Assembly: GCA_027704905.1 (NCBI GenBank)
Contig: CM051005.1
Coordinates: 28,393,814 to 28,457,813 of the forward strand
Reading direction: 5' to 3'
DNA from: Muraenolepis orangiensis
Lineage: Eukaryota > Chordata > Actinopteri > Gadiformes > Muraenolepididae
DNA length: 64,000 nt
Positions 44,668 to 56,544 of the stretch are shown in pieces (position 1 is the first letter of the stretch; each line of letters opens with the position of its first letter). The notes under the pieces are model-generated. The model was not told the origin of the DNA. It saw only the letters and a program-made list of their open reading frames with translations, and searched no databases. The position numbers were made by a program, and so were the translations under genes.

Positions 44668-47460
44668 GACCATCCATCCATCCATCGTCGACCGCTTATC
44701 CGTGGTCGGGTCGCAGAGGTAGCAGCTTCAGCAGAGGTCTCCAAACTTCCCTCTCCCTGGCAACATGGACTAGCTCTGACTGGGGGATCCCGAGGCGTTC
44801 CCAGGCCAGTGTGGAGATGTAATCACCTTGGTCTGCCCTGTGGTCTCTTCCCAGTTGGATGTGCCTGGAAAACCTCCCTCGGGAGGTGACCAGGAAGCAT
44901 CCTTACTAGATGCCCAAACCACCAGCGGCGCTACTCTGAGTCTTCTCACCCCATCCCTAAGGGAGATACCAGCCACCCTCCTGAGGAAACTAATTTCAGC
45001 CGCTTGTATTTGCGATCTCGTCCTTTCAGTCATTACCCATTGTTCATGACCATAGATGAGGGTAGGAACAGAGAATGACCAGTAGATCGAGAACTTTGCC
45101 TTCTGGTCAGCTCTCTTTTGGTTACAACGGTGCGGTAAAGGGCACCCAATACCGCTCCCACTGCACCTATTCTCAGGTCAATCTCACGCTCCATCCTCCC
45201 CTCACTGGAGAACCCCGAGATACTTGAACTCCTTCACTTGGGACAAGGACTCCCTCCCTACTTGGAGTAGACAATCCACTGGTTTCCTGCTGAGAACCAT
45301 GGCCTCAGATTTGGAGGTGCTGATCCTCATCCCAGCCGCTTCACACTCCGCTCTAAACCTATCCAGTGAGTGCTGAAGGTCACATACTGATGACGCAAAC
45401 AGGACCACATAATCTGCAAACAGCAGCGATTCAATCCTGAGCCCACCATACTGAAACCCCTCCCCTCCATGACTACGCCTTGAAATCCTGTCCATGAATA
45501 TCACAAACATGATGGGTGACAAGCGCAGCCCTGGCGGAGGCCAACACCCACTGAGAACAGGCCTGACTTACTACCGAGAATCCGGACACAGCTCTTACTT
45601 TGGGAGTAGAGAGATTGGATGGCCCTCAACAGTGACCCCCGCACCCCATACTCCCGCAGCACCCCCCACAGTATTTCCCGAGGGACCCGATCATATGCCT
45701 TCTCCAAATCCACAAAACACATGTAGACCGGATGGGCATACTCCCAAGCCCCCTCAAGGATCCTTGCAAGAGTAAAAAGCTGGTCCGTTCTCCACAACCA
45801 GGGCGGAATCCGCATGGTTCCTCTTCAATCTGAGGTTCAACTATCGGCCGAACCCTCCTTTCCAGCACCTTGGAGTAGACTTTCCCAGGGTGAGTAATGT
45901 GAGTAATAATTGGCACACACCCTCTGGTCCCCCTTTTTGAAAAGGGGTACCACCACCCCCGTTTGCCACTCCTCAGAAACTGTCCCAGACTTCCATGCAA
46001 TGTTGAAAAGACTTAACACTCAGAGCCTTTAGCATTTCTGGACGGATCTCATCAACCCCTGGGGAGATGTTTAACTACCGCAGTGACTTCCTCCAGGGAG
46101 ATTGATGTTTGCCGTGTTTGTGCTGACTGAAAGTCCTTCTCCATGGCTTCTCCCCAAATTCCTCCCACACCCGCTGCTTTGCCTCCACTACGGCTGAGGC
46201 TGCCGTCCTCTTGGCCTTTCGATACCTTGCAACTGAGTCCGGAGTCTCACAGGCTAACATAGCCTGGAAGGCCTCCTTCTTCAGTCGGACAGCTTTTCTG
46301 ACCACCTGTGTCCAACACGAAGTCTGAGGGTTGCCGCCCCTTGAGGCACCAATGACCTTGAGGCCACAGCTCTCAACCACTGCTTCAGCAATAGAAGCTT
46401 TGAACGATGACCACCCCGGTTCAATGTCCTCAGCCTCCACAGAGATGCCAGTTTGGCAATTTGGCAGGAGGTGGGAGTTGAAGGTCTCCCGGACAGGGGT
46501 ATCCACCAGAGGCTTCCCCCGCCATCTTACCCAACTCACCACCAGATGGTGATCGGTTGACAGCTCTGCCCCTCTCTTCACCCGAGACATGGGTGAAGAG
46601 AGGGGCAAAACATGCGGCCTCAGGTCAGATGACACGATAACAAAATCGATCATTGACCTTTGACCTGAGGTACTCTGGTACCATGTACACTTATGAGCAT
46701 CCTTATGGTTGAACATGGTGTTTGTTATGGCCAATCCGGCAGTATAGCTCAGGAGGTAGAGCGGTCGCCTCACAACCGAAAGTTCGCTGGTTCGATCTCC
46801 CGGCTCCTCCTAGCAAAAACTGTCGAGGTGTCCTTGAGCAAGACACCCTAACCCTAACTGCTCCTGACGTGCTGACTGTCTCCTTGATGGCTGACTCCGC
46901 CATCGGTGTATGAATGGGTGATGTGAGGCATGACTTGTAAAGCGCTTTGGATAAAAGCGCTATATAAAAGCCGGCATTATTATTATTATTATTATCCATG
47001 ACTAGCACAGAAATCCAATAACAAAACCACACTCCGGTTCAGATCAGGTAGGCCGTTCATCCCAATCACGCCCCTCCAAGTTTCCCCATCATTGCCCACG
47101 TTGAGGTCTATGGAGTCCCCTATAGGAGCACCATGGAGTCCCCTATAGGAGGACGATGGAGTCCCCTATAGGAGCACCATGCAGGACTCCATCCAGGGTT
47201 TTCAAGAAGGCGGGATATTCCGAACTGTTGTTTGGCGCACCCGCACAAGCTCAGGAATGTCACCCCCAGAGAGGTGACATTCCACGTCCCCAAAGCCAGT
47301 CTCTGCTGGCTGGGTTTGGTTCGTCTAGGCCCCCTGCCTTCACTGCCTCCTAACTGGCAGTGGACCTGACCCCAGCGGTTCTTCCCATAGATGATAGGTC
47401 CACCGGCGAACCCTCTTAAAGAGTGGCTGATCTCAATCGCCCTTAATGAGAACACTCGTG
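44668..47460 (-). mobile_element. Degenerate LINE with endonuclease and reverse transcriptase
   Basis: Minus strand, 5' to 3': endonuclease tail (STDHHLVVSWVRWRGKPLVD, 46560-46480), N-terminal RT pieces (VVPLFKKGDQR, about 45940; EKAYDRVPREILWGVLREYG, about 45690), catalytic region with a damaged motif (LLFADYVVLFASS; the second Asp of FADD is Tyr), FKYLGV at about 45210, and the C-terminus AAEISFLRRVAGISLRDGVR. The 3' end is a CATCCATCCATC run at 44668. Many stops and frameshifts; a SINE sits at 46732-46998. Clade not assigned. Confidence 0.85.
46732..46998 (+). mobile_element. tRNA-derived SINE inserted in the LINE
   Basis: A box TAGCTCAGGAGGTAGAGCGG and B box GGTTCGATCTCC, then a body with CCTTGAGCAAGACACCCTAA, AAGCGCTTTGGATAAAAGCG and an (ATT)n tail. 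A near-identical copy is at 61068-61317. Short flanking ATCC repeats suggest the target duplication. Confidence 0.85.
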
Positions 47461-47464
47461 TTAC

Positions 47465-47575
47465 TCTATTGTATGTTTCATACACAGTTAGATTAGATTC
47501 AAATGGATTGTCATTGCACAGCACAAGTACAGTACAGCCAAACAAGGTTGGCATCTAACCAGAGTGCAGTAAGAG
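47465..47575 (-). mobile_element. LINE 3' end fragment
   Basis: Reverse complement matches 33065-33160: GCACTCTGGTTAGATGCCAA, GTACTTGTGCTGTGCAATGA and CAATCCATTTGAATCTAATC. Only the 3' end is present. Confidence 0.7.
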
Positions 47576-48986
47576 TTAGGCGTACGAGAACAGCTCTTTG
47601 CCTTTGTTTTTATGTCTCATTCTTCTTGCCCCGGGCACTTAACCTGGGCGGATGTTTACAGCGGATGTGAAGTAAGCGACCTGACGTTGCATTGCGGTAG
47701 ACCGAGATAATGCCGATTCCAGACCCCCTCTCTGCCTCCATTTACTGTGGTGGTCCCATGGACAGAACAAGACCAAACTGAGACAGGTTCTCATGGACCG
47801 GTACACAGACGAAAGACAGAGGAGGGATGCAGCCGTATCAAGCCGGCCCTCAAGTAAAGTAACATAGAAGAGCCTTTTGCAAACAGGGAAATAAAACTAT
47901 AAACGGCAATCTAAGCCTGACCTGGGGGGGCAGCAATGTGCCGTCCAGGGTGCCGGAAAGCAACAGAAGAAGAAGGAGGAAAAGCAACAGAAGAAGAGGG
48001 AGGAAAAGCAACAGAAGAAGAAGGAGGAAAAGCAGTAGAAGAAGAAGAAAAAGGAGGAGGATGTATAACCAGGATGTATAACCAGCCCGGTGGCCCTCGT
48101 GGTGGGGGCTCGTTTTAAACCAATCCGGTTCATCTGAACCACCAATGAGCGATGGACCGACCGGAACATGGAGCTATAAAAGAACCAGAGAACCGCTTTC
48201 CGTTCTCTGAAGCATCCTCCCAGATCGATAAGGACCGACCATGGCTCACTGCTCAGGAGACACGTCTACGGTAGAGGGCCCTCGGTAAGAGTTATGATCT
48301 GATTATTGGTCAGTTATTAATTAGTTCTTATTCTTCTGTGAGTATCGTGTCTCTGCTGCAGACTCTTCACTGTTTATTTGACTATTTTTTGCAGTTCTTA
48401 CTACCGAAAGTAGCACCTAAAGTAACTTCTAACTCCTTTTAATGACTTCTCCGTTTAATCAGTATTTGAGAGGATAATGTGTTTGGCCATTTTACACACT
48501 TCCCAGATACAAGATTTATTTTCCATTTGCTGCAATTACATGCGTCCTCCCATTCCCGCTCTCAGTCTGCATTGTTATACTATAACCTAAACATAGGTGT
48601 GACGTTTTACACCTATGTTTATCTGCCCACTTTTCCTTAGAGATGCGAGTTAAATGACTTCTCATATTCTCTTCTCGTTATCAAGAGCTTATTTAGAACC
48701 ATCTGTTGCAGCACAATGTGTTTGTCGTGACGTCCCCGTTGTGTTTTAGGTGGGCGGGGCGTGTCACATGTCGCTACCTGTCGGTTCCTTGAGGAACTGA
48801 CCAATGAGCGCACGGGAGTTCAGACCGCCGACCAGCTGGACTCTGGACGTGAGTACCATTTGTTCCAGCAAGGTCATCAGGGGTCACGTTAAATTTGAGT
48901 TAATTAAAACAATTTTTTATTAAACCCACATGTGTGGAGTCCAAGCTAGGTGAAGGGTGGTCTGTCTCCATGCTGTCTGTCTGCTT

Positions 48987-49052
48987 GAGTAACGTGATGA
49001 TCCAGTGGGAATCCGAGATCACAATGCGGATACATACTGTAACTGATTACTC
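48987..49052 (+). ncRNA. Box C/D snoRNA in locus B, copy of the rps8 intron 1 snoRNA
   Basis: Identical to 27277-27342: stem GAGTAA/TTACTC, C box GTGATGA, D box CTGA. Confidence 0.78.
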
Positions 49053-49226
49053 AAACCTTATTCTTTATTGTTAACTACCAATGTTAACTACTCCACTAAC
49101 TACGGTCATTGTTCTCTGTTCTCCACCAGGTATCTCGAGGGATAACTGGCATAAACGCCGCAAGACCGGCGGTAAACGCAAGCCCTACCACAAGAAGAGG
49201 AAGTATGAGCTCGGCCGTCCTCCGGC

Positions 49227-49440
49227 GAACACCAAGGTACAGGGCTGGGGTTGGGATTAACACCAAGGTACAGGGCTGGGGTTGGGATTAACACCAAGGT
49301 ACAGGGCTGGGGTTGGGATTAACACCAAGGTACAGGGCTGGGGTTGGGATTAACACCAAGGTACAGGGCTGGGGTTGAGATGAACACCAAGGTACAGGGC
49401 TGGGGTTGGGATTAACACCAAGGTACAGGGCTGGGGTTGA
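49227..49440. repeat. 31-bp donor-spanning minisatellite in locus B, about 7 copies
   Basis: Same unit as at 27517-27855 (AACACCAAG then GTACAGGGCTGGGG), with fewer copies and a different order of GGG/GAG variants, so array length differs between parent and copy while the flanks are identical. Confidence 0.95.
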
Positions 49441-49444
49441 GATG

Positions 49445-49547
49445 GCGTGGCTGATGAGAACCTGACCTTAGGTGGGCATTTGTTTGGCCGTTTTGGTTCA
49501 AATCGTGCCCACCGATGCTAGGCCTTGTCATAGTTACTCTGACACGC
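49445..49547 (+). ncRNA. snord46: SNORD46-like snoRNA in locus B
   Basis: Identical to 27859-27961, with intact C box, D box and GCGTG/CACGC stem. Confidence 0.72.
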
Positions 49548-49854
49548 TGCAGTATGTTTTGAGGATGTCTGTTTTTGCTCATTACACAAATGACTTAATG
49601 AATTGGACTTGTGTTTGTTTGAACAGATCGGACCTCGTCGTATCCACACAGTGAGGGTCCGTGGTGGGAACAAGAAATACAGGGCTCTGAGGCTGGACGT
49701 TGGAAACTTTGCTTGGGGCTCAGAGTGTAAGATTAGTTTTATGCCATTGATATAACATGGTTGGCTGCACTCGCATCTTTGATGGTAAATTCAAGCAACT
49801 CAAACTTGATGAATTCTGCACATTTGCTGTAATATTCCAGCCTTTATGGCACTT

Positions 49855-49924
49855 CTTTCCATGAAGATAACTTTGTCCAGTTCTGCTACTGAATGCAAGT
49901 GAAGATAATGTGACTCTGAGAAAG
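49855..49924 (+). ncRNA. snord38: SNORD38-type snoRNA in locus B
   Basis: Identical to 28269-28338, with guide GTCCAGTTCTGCTACTGA. Confidence 0.78.
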
Positions 49925-50160
49925 ACCTGTGCTAAAAATGTCTCCAACAATTCAAAGTACATCCGGTTAAACATGGTTGTGATGCCTGTTTTCAGGCTGC
50001 ACGCGCAAGACCAGGATTATTGATGTTGTCTACAACGCCTCCAACAACGAGCTGGTGAGAACCAAGACCCTGGTGAAGAACTGCATTGTCCTCATCGACG
50101 GGAGCAAAGCTGGTAAGGATAATTCACATGTTTGTTCATCTTAAAGGCATTTATCCAAGT

Positions 50161-50236
50161 GGCCTTCCGGTGAGGATACCATGTCCAGTTCTGCTACTGA
50201 ATGAGTGTGAAGATATTTGTGACTCTGAGGAAGGCC
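50161..50236 (+). ncRNA. snord38: Second SNORD38-type snoRNA in locus B
   Basis: Intact stem GGCCTTCC/GGAAGGCC, C, D', C' and D boxes; identical to the locus A copy at 41221. Confidence 0.78.
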
Positions 50237-50475
50237 CTGTAGGACATGTTCTAGTGTGGTAGAACATGCTGGAAGGCACAGTGTTTAGTTGTTTTGTCTG
50301 TTTGGGTGAGGAATCGCAAACTTATTAAACCTATTCTTCTCCTGCAGAAGGCTGAAGATATTCTGGAGGAGATGTTAAAAGAATCAGAAGCTGAATACAG
50401 AGACTTGGTGAAGAAGAGTGGGGGGAGCTGAGGCCAAGGAAGGCCAATGGGTGTTTGTGAAGTCAAATAAAATCA

Positions 50476-51782
50476 AAATGCCTCACTACTCGAGTCTTAT
50501 GTTCTGTTTTCAGGTCAAAATAATAAGGTTGCTTATGATGGTTATTTATCATATCCCCCCCCCCCCCCCAACTGAAATTGAGCAAACTTGCCTCTGTTTG
50601 AAACTAGCATTTTACAGACTATCTTATTGCTACACAAACCTTGCAGGACTGGGTCACAAAATGGCAGTTTTGGTTTTGTAATGTAAAATGCTGTTTGAGG
50701 GCAGAATACTAATTGTCTGCCCTTGATGATGCTTGCACATTTGTATCCGTCTGCAAATGTTGTGGTAAACCTTGTGAAGGCAAAGCTTGAGTTGTCAGAC
50801 TACAAGCCTTCCTGCAGGATGAAGATTCCCTGTGGTGTTTAACTCCATGCAATGTGCCTGAATGACTCCTGTCTCGAAGGAGAACTAAACTTGTATCTTG
50901 GTTATCATTAGAGGACTAATGGGCTGCGCTGGTTCCCTGGCTGGGAGCTAGAGGGTGAAATGTGACTTACATTTACAAGGGGAAATAAATGGGCACTGAA
51001 GTGCCCATTTATTTCCCCTTGTAAATGTAAGACAAAGCGGTCCAAACTGAGGACAACCAATTTAATCAGCCGTGCAATATTGGACTGTCTGCTAACCTGT
51101 TTCTGACTAGGTCCAGACCTCTTTGGTAGGACTCAAGGATGTGGAAATCAATTCTCACATGGTGTATAGTTCCCCTTTTAAAGACTCTTGCATGCTACAC
51201 ACCTGTCCTTTACTTAATTGCAGGGGTGTGCGCCCCGGAATCAAAAGACATTCTGTAAAGGCAAGGCCATTCAAAATGTATCTTAAAGGCAGTGTTTAGT
51301 GATTGTCCACTGGTTGGTTTTCTATCACATAGTACCGTTTAATCAATCCATTATGTACAGTTACAAAAGACCCATCGAATCGGCGGAAATCCCAACTAGC
51401 AACCGCAGAGTGCCGGGGCCCCAGGCCTCTTGCTATGTGGGGCCGTGACCGCCTTCCAACGAGGTGTTTCCTGAAGGAGGCGTGTCCTCTAATGCTGAAA
51501 CAGACTGGATATTCTATGGGCCAAAGCCCAACATTTCATATCTGTACCACTCGATCCCAAATTCTGTCCATAGATGATATTTTGGTATAATAACCTTCTG
51601 TTCGTGGTAGCTTTAACATATCGGATATCAAGTTTACCACCCCCTACAATAAACTGGCTTCTAGACACTGATGCATATCCTAATATAGGCACATTTTCAG
51701 GAATTCGGTTTATTGCCATGGAGAACAGAGCAGAGTGTGGTGGAGGCTGTTTTAACCTGTGGGCCTTGGTTAACAAGGACCC
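50476..51782. other. Locus B downstream spacer with a perfect hairpin
   Basis: Diverged copy of 41546-43318. Contains C13-14 at about 50556 and a perfect 31-bp inverted repeat at 50966-51031. No gene recognised. Confidence 0.6.
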
Positions 51783-53435
51783 TCAGGTGTGCAGCCTCAC
51801 CAGCCAAACAGTCTGACTGGGGCCAGGTGAGGCTGCTTCAACCAGCCACCCCACACACCCCATCATCGTCTTAATCATCAGGGTGCAGGTTTGTACCTTG
51901 CACATTTCTGTGCACTTTAATTGGTTGACAAGGCAGGAGCAGTGTGGAAGCTTACAGGTGGTCATCACTTGCAGCCCATAAGTCCCAGGACAGCCATTGG
52001 TGCTGGGGGTCCCCTCATCCAATCTGAGGTCAGTTTACAGCTTGACATCACACACACTGGATGACCTTGCATACATCCTGCAGACTAATGATTTCATATT
52101 TGTGTTAAATTCCTCACATACATCCCAGGATTTTCCCAGTGATTTAAAGGACTTTGACAATTTTAAGAGCTCTGAGTTTTCCTCGTCCTCAAAAGACACT
52201 CTCACAAACCCTAAAAGCATGTTCACCTCCAGCCTCCACCTCCATCTCCATGGAGCTCAGCAAGGCTGCTGATGTTGATACCTGCTGATGTTGATGTTGG
52301 TACTGTCAGATTCACATTTCTGTGTAAAGGGCAGTTTATCTTCTCACAGTATCCCAGGCAAATGACATCTGTATCCTCACTCACAATAACTGAGGTTTAA
52401 TAGTCATTCTGGCTGGCAGGATTTGCTTGTAGGAGCATACGGGTATCCACCTCCTCATGGGAAGATTTCAGCTCTTCAACAACGTTCCAATCTTTTGAGG
52501 TGAGACAGCATGTCGCTCTGCTAAAAAAAGCTGCTTGTCCTGAAGCTTTACCCGGTCCTCCGGCAGTCTGGGTGTCCTTGTTCACGGTCTCCTCAATCAT
52601 CTGGTCTACCGGAATCACCCTCACAAAGTGTGCATGAACAGAAGGATGATCAACCTCCAGGTGAGACATTTGTGCACAGTAGTTTGTCAGATATATGGCA
52701 TAGTTCCTCTTATCATATGCAAACAAACATGGAATGATTGCTCTAACAGGGGACAGTCTTCTTCTCCAAGGTAGCTGACGATCATGATACTGATACATGA
52801 TACCGTCCCTGATACTTCTTCACACAGGATGTTGACTGCTTAAAGAGTTGCTTCCAAGTGAATCTGATCTTCCTCATAATGCTATAGAAAGCCTCACAGA
52901 GCATCTTGTGGAGCCTCCTTTACTGTTAGCTGTGTAGCAGGAGCATTGATGGTAGGCAGATTGTACATTTGTGTGGTTGAGGATGTTGAACCCAGTCCAG
53001 CTACAAGCATATGTGTTGGTAAGACGAGCCCTCGTCCACATGTGGTTTTCTGTCTGTTACATCTTGGAGAAAAGTTGTGTAATCAGTATCAACCTGTCTG
53101 TCCAACTGGATGATCAACAACCAGCCCTCACTCTGTGGGATCCCCCCCACTGGTTGTTTCTCTAGTCTATCTGTATTGTTCCACGTTGAAACACTAAGGC
53201 CAAGTCTGTTCAATATCGGTTCCCTGTTTCCAGTAAGTGACTTGACAGCAAAGGGCAACCCAATGTGTTTTGTAGGCTTGACTCCACAGCTAGCAGCATA
53301 AACAAGGTCTTGGCTGAATGAAGCTATGAGCCTTTGCAGTCTTTGGGATGGGTTACTTCCTTCTATGGATCTACGATCTTCTATGATCTTCAGTGATATG
53401 TGATATGATGTCTTTGTCAATGCTTGTTTGTTCAC
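51783..53435 (-). mobile_element. Remnant of a CXC-domain fish transposon (copy 2)
   Basis: Minus-strand pieces in order: DLVYAASCGVKPTKHIGLPF (53435-53001), HLEVDHPSVHAHFVRVIPVD and EEVDTRMLLQANPA (52798-52397), then GTYGLQVMTTCKLPHCSCLV and NQLKCTEMCKVQTC (52022-51783). Together these match a multicopy fish/invertebrate element family with a CXC Cys motif. Frames are broken. The copy extends about 1 kb further upstream (in element sense) than the one at 43319. Confidence 0.62.
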
Positions 53436-53599
53436 CTTCAGTTAATTTTTTAGTTTGTGGAAAACGAACAAGCTCATCCATTGTCAAATTGTCTGTGTAT
53501 ACCAACAGTTTTCATGTGTCCTTTGGTATGATGTGTAGAGATTCAGCTAACTCACATTCAACCTTGTGACAGACGTGTTTCTTTGGAGCTGGTGTCACA

Positions 53600-55265
53600 T
53601 TACATCATATCACATTACACTACACTACATTACACTACATTACATTACATTACACTACATTACACTACACTACATCACATTACACTACATCACATTACAC
53701 TACATTACATTACATCACATTACACTACATTACACTACACTACATCACATTACACTACACTACATTACACTACACTACATTACACTACATTACACTACAT
53801 CACATTACACTACACTACATTACACTACACTACATTACATTACACTACATTACACTACACTACATCACATTACACTACACTACATTACACTACACTACAT
53901 TACATTACACTACACTACATCACATTACACTACACTACATTACACTACACTACATTACATTACACTACATCACATTACACTACACTACATTACACTACAC
54001 TACATTACACTACATCACATTACACTACACTACATTACACTACACTACATCACATTACACTACATCACATTACACTACACTACACTACACTACATCACAT
54101 TACACTACATCACATTACACTACACTACATTACATTACACTACATTACATTACACTACACTACATTACATTACACTACATTACATTACACTACATCACAT
54201 TACACTACACTACATTACATTACACTACATCACATTACACTACATCACATTACACTACACTACATTACATTACACTACATTACATTACACTACATCACAT
54301 TACACTACATCACATTACACTACACTACATTACACTACACTACATTACATTACACTACATCACATTACACTACATCACATTACACTACACTACACTACAT
54401 TACACTACACTACATTACATTACATTACACTACATCATATTACACTACATCACATTACACTACACTACACTACATTACATTACACTACATCACATTACAC
54501 TACATCACATTACACTACATCACATTACACTACATTACACTACATTACATTACACTACATCACATTACACTACATCACATTACACTACACTACATTACAC
54601 TACACTACATTACATTACACTACACTACATTACACTACATCACATTACACTACATCACATTACACTACACTACATTACACTACATTACACTACACTACAT
54701 TACACTACATTACATTACACTACATCACATTACACTACATCACATTACACTACACTACATTACACTACACTACATTACATTACACTACACTACATTACAC
54801 TACATCACATTACACTACATCACATTACACTACACTACATTACACTACATTACACTACACTACATTACATTACACTACATTACATTACACTACATCACAT
54901 TACACTACACTACATTACATTACACTACATTACATCACATTACACTACACTACATCACATTACACTACATCACATTACACTACACTACATTACATTACAC
55001 TACATTACATTACACTACATTACATCACATTACACTACATTACATTACACTACATTACACTACATTACATTACATTACACTACATTACACTACATTACAC
55101 GACACTACATTACATTACATTACATTACACTACATTACACTACACTACATTACACTACACTACATTACATTACATTACATCACACTACATTACATTACAT
55201 TACACTACATTACACTACACTACATTACACTACATTACACGACACGACACGACATTACATTACAT
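53600..55265. repeat. 1.67-kb (ACATT/ACACT)n pentanucleotide array
   Basis: About 330 pentamers of CATTA, CACTA and CATCA types in irregular order; the last part contains CGACA variants. It runs directly into TTACATTCCAGTCATTTAGC, the start of a fish non-autonomous element, which itself carries ACATT repeats. The two 570-residue open frames here are repeat artefacts. Confidence 0.97.
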
Positions 55266-56170
55266 TCCAGTCATTTAGCAGACTCTTTTATCCAAAGCGT
55301 CTTAGAATAGTGTGTTTAACTAAGGAAGGTAAGAGAACAACTCGTCACCAGAAGTCAAAGTGCATTTCATTCCTAACAACAAGTCTCCAAGAACTGAACC
55401 AGAGCTCAGGTAGAAAAACAATAAGTTAAGGTAAAAGTACAATAAGTTGGCAAACAATAGAACAATATCTAACTAACAATCTACTAAGATAATCTACTTA
55501 GTAAGACGCCAGTACGCTAGTAAAAAGTGATGAGGATGCGCTTGGAGGAAGGATCCGGGTGTTTCAAGATTCAAGATAACTTTATTTATCCCGAGGGAAA
55601 TTAAGGTGCAACAGTTGACACAGGGGGAATAAATGCACACAAAATATACTAATACCTAAAAACTAAAAACTAAATAACAACAAACTAAACTAAACTAAAC
55701 TAGTATAAACAAAATATAACTAAATGAACTCTAATGAAATCTAAATGTATTGATAGATGACTTGCACAATTTACAGTATTATTACAGTAATATGTAGGTA
55801 TATACAATACACAACAATACGTATAGTGCAAATTGGCAGAAATAGAATAATAATAAATAACTCTGAATACTGAAAATTCCTGAAGAGATGGGTTTTCAGC
55901 CTGCGGCGGAAGATGGGCAGAGACTCTGCAGTCCTGACATCCGTGGGGAGTTTGTTCCACCAAATTGGGTCCAGGACGGAGAAGAGCCGTGTTCGCGTAG
56001 ATCGGCCCTCAGGGGCCCCTCAGCGAGGGGGCAAGCAGACGGCCCGAAGAAGCCCAGGGAAGTGGACGTGTTGGGATGTAGGCCTTGACCATTGCCTGGA
56101 GGTAGGATGGAGCAGTTCCTTTTACTGCCTTGTAGGCTAGCACCAAGGTCTTGAACTGGATGCCTGGTCA
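55266..56170. mobile_element. Non-autonomous fish transposable element
   Basis: Starts CCAGTCATTTAGCAGACTCT and TTTATCCAAAGCG, a very common teleost repeat start, and continues after 55860 with GGGTTTTCAGCCTGCGGCGG, GGGGAGTTTGTTCCACCAAA and CTTGTAGGCTAGCACCAAGG, the usual 3' half. No transposase. A dispersed repeat (55566-55860) is inserted in the middle. Confidence 0.65.
55566..55860 (+). mobile_element. Second copy of the dispersed repeat seen at 23188
   Basis: CAAGATTCAAGATAACTTTA, CCCGAGGGAAATTAAGGTGC and ACACAACAATACGTATAGTG match 23188-23545 in the same orientation. It interrupts the non-autonomous element. Confidence 0.75.
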
Positions 56171-56543
56171 CCTGTGTTACACCTCATTCAACCATTCTGT
56201 CACCAGTCCAGTGGTCAGGTCTGTGAATGGTACCACTGTAGGACGAATTTTAGATGAAAACTGTAGAAAAAAAAGAATGTTTCTGACACTTTGAAGAGCC
56301 TAAGACCTCTATCTTCATCAATAGACTGGGCTTAAGGTTAACTGGGACTAAGATACCACTTGGGAAGGTTTATCAAGTTGAAATATCATCTTAAAGTATA
56401 GGCTTCTTTTTTAAATGTATAATAATACATAAAAAAATGGGAATATTATACATTTCCTGAATCATTACAATTCTGTGAGTATTTCAGTTTTGGGTTATTG
56501 AATGTTCCTACATGTCACAATGCTCAATTAAAGATATATATAT
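56171..56543. other. Spacer with an inverted partner near 42.8 kb
   Basis: 56345-56500 matches 42790-42965 in inverse orientation in patches (AAGGTTTATCAAGTTGAAAT). Unknown repeat; no gene seen. Confidence 0.5.
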
Positions 56544-56544
56544 A

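Larger units (their letters stand above)
47900..50475 (+). pseudogene. rps8-derived chimeric locus B, probable snoRNA host
   Basis: Same promoter and first exon as locus A (upstream identity from about 47910; ATG 48241, donor 48285), second exon 48750-48848, then rps8 exon 2 (49130-49236) and exon 3 (49627-49726) identical to the parent, exon 4 (49996-50112) with the locus A deletion, and a final exon 50348-50475 with AATAAA at 50466. The frame from the new ATG ends after 28 codons at the same TGA as in locus A. The rps8 part has no in-frame start and lacks exons 5-6, so no functional S8. All four snoRNAs look intact. Exons 2-3 and their introns are near-identical to rps8, suggesting gene conversion or a second, recent copying. 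Confidence 0.75.

Noticed and set aside
46732..46810. tRNA gene
   Set aside because: A and B boxes are present but the sequence continues into a SINE body and ATT tail and has a second near-identical copy at 61068.
53566..55310. Two overlapping 570-residue open frames of Leu-His-Tyr-Thr repeats
   Set aside because: They are translations of a pentanucleotide array that lacks stops in two frames; no start context, splice sites or domain.
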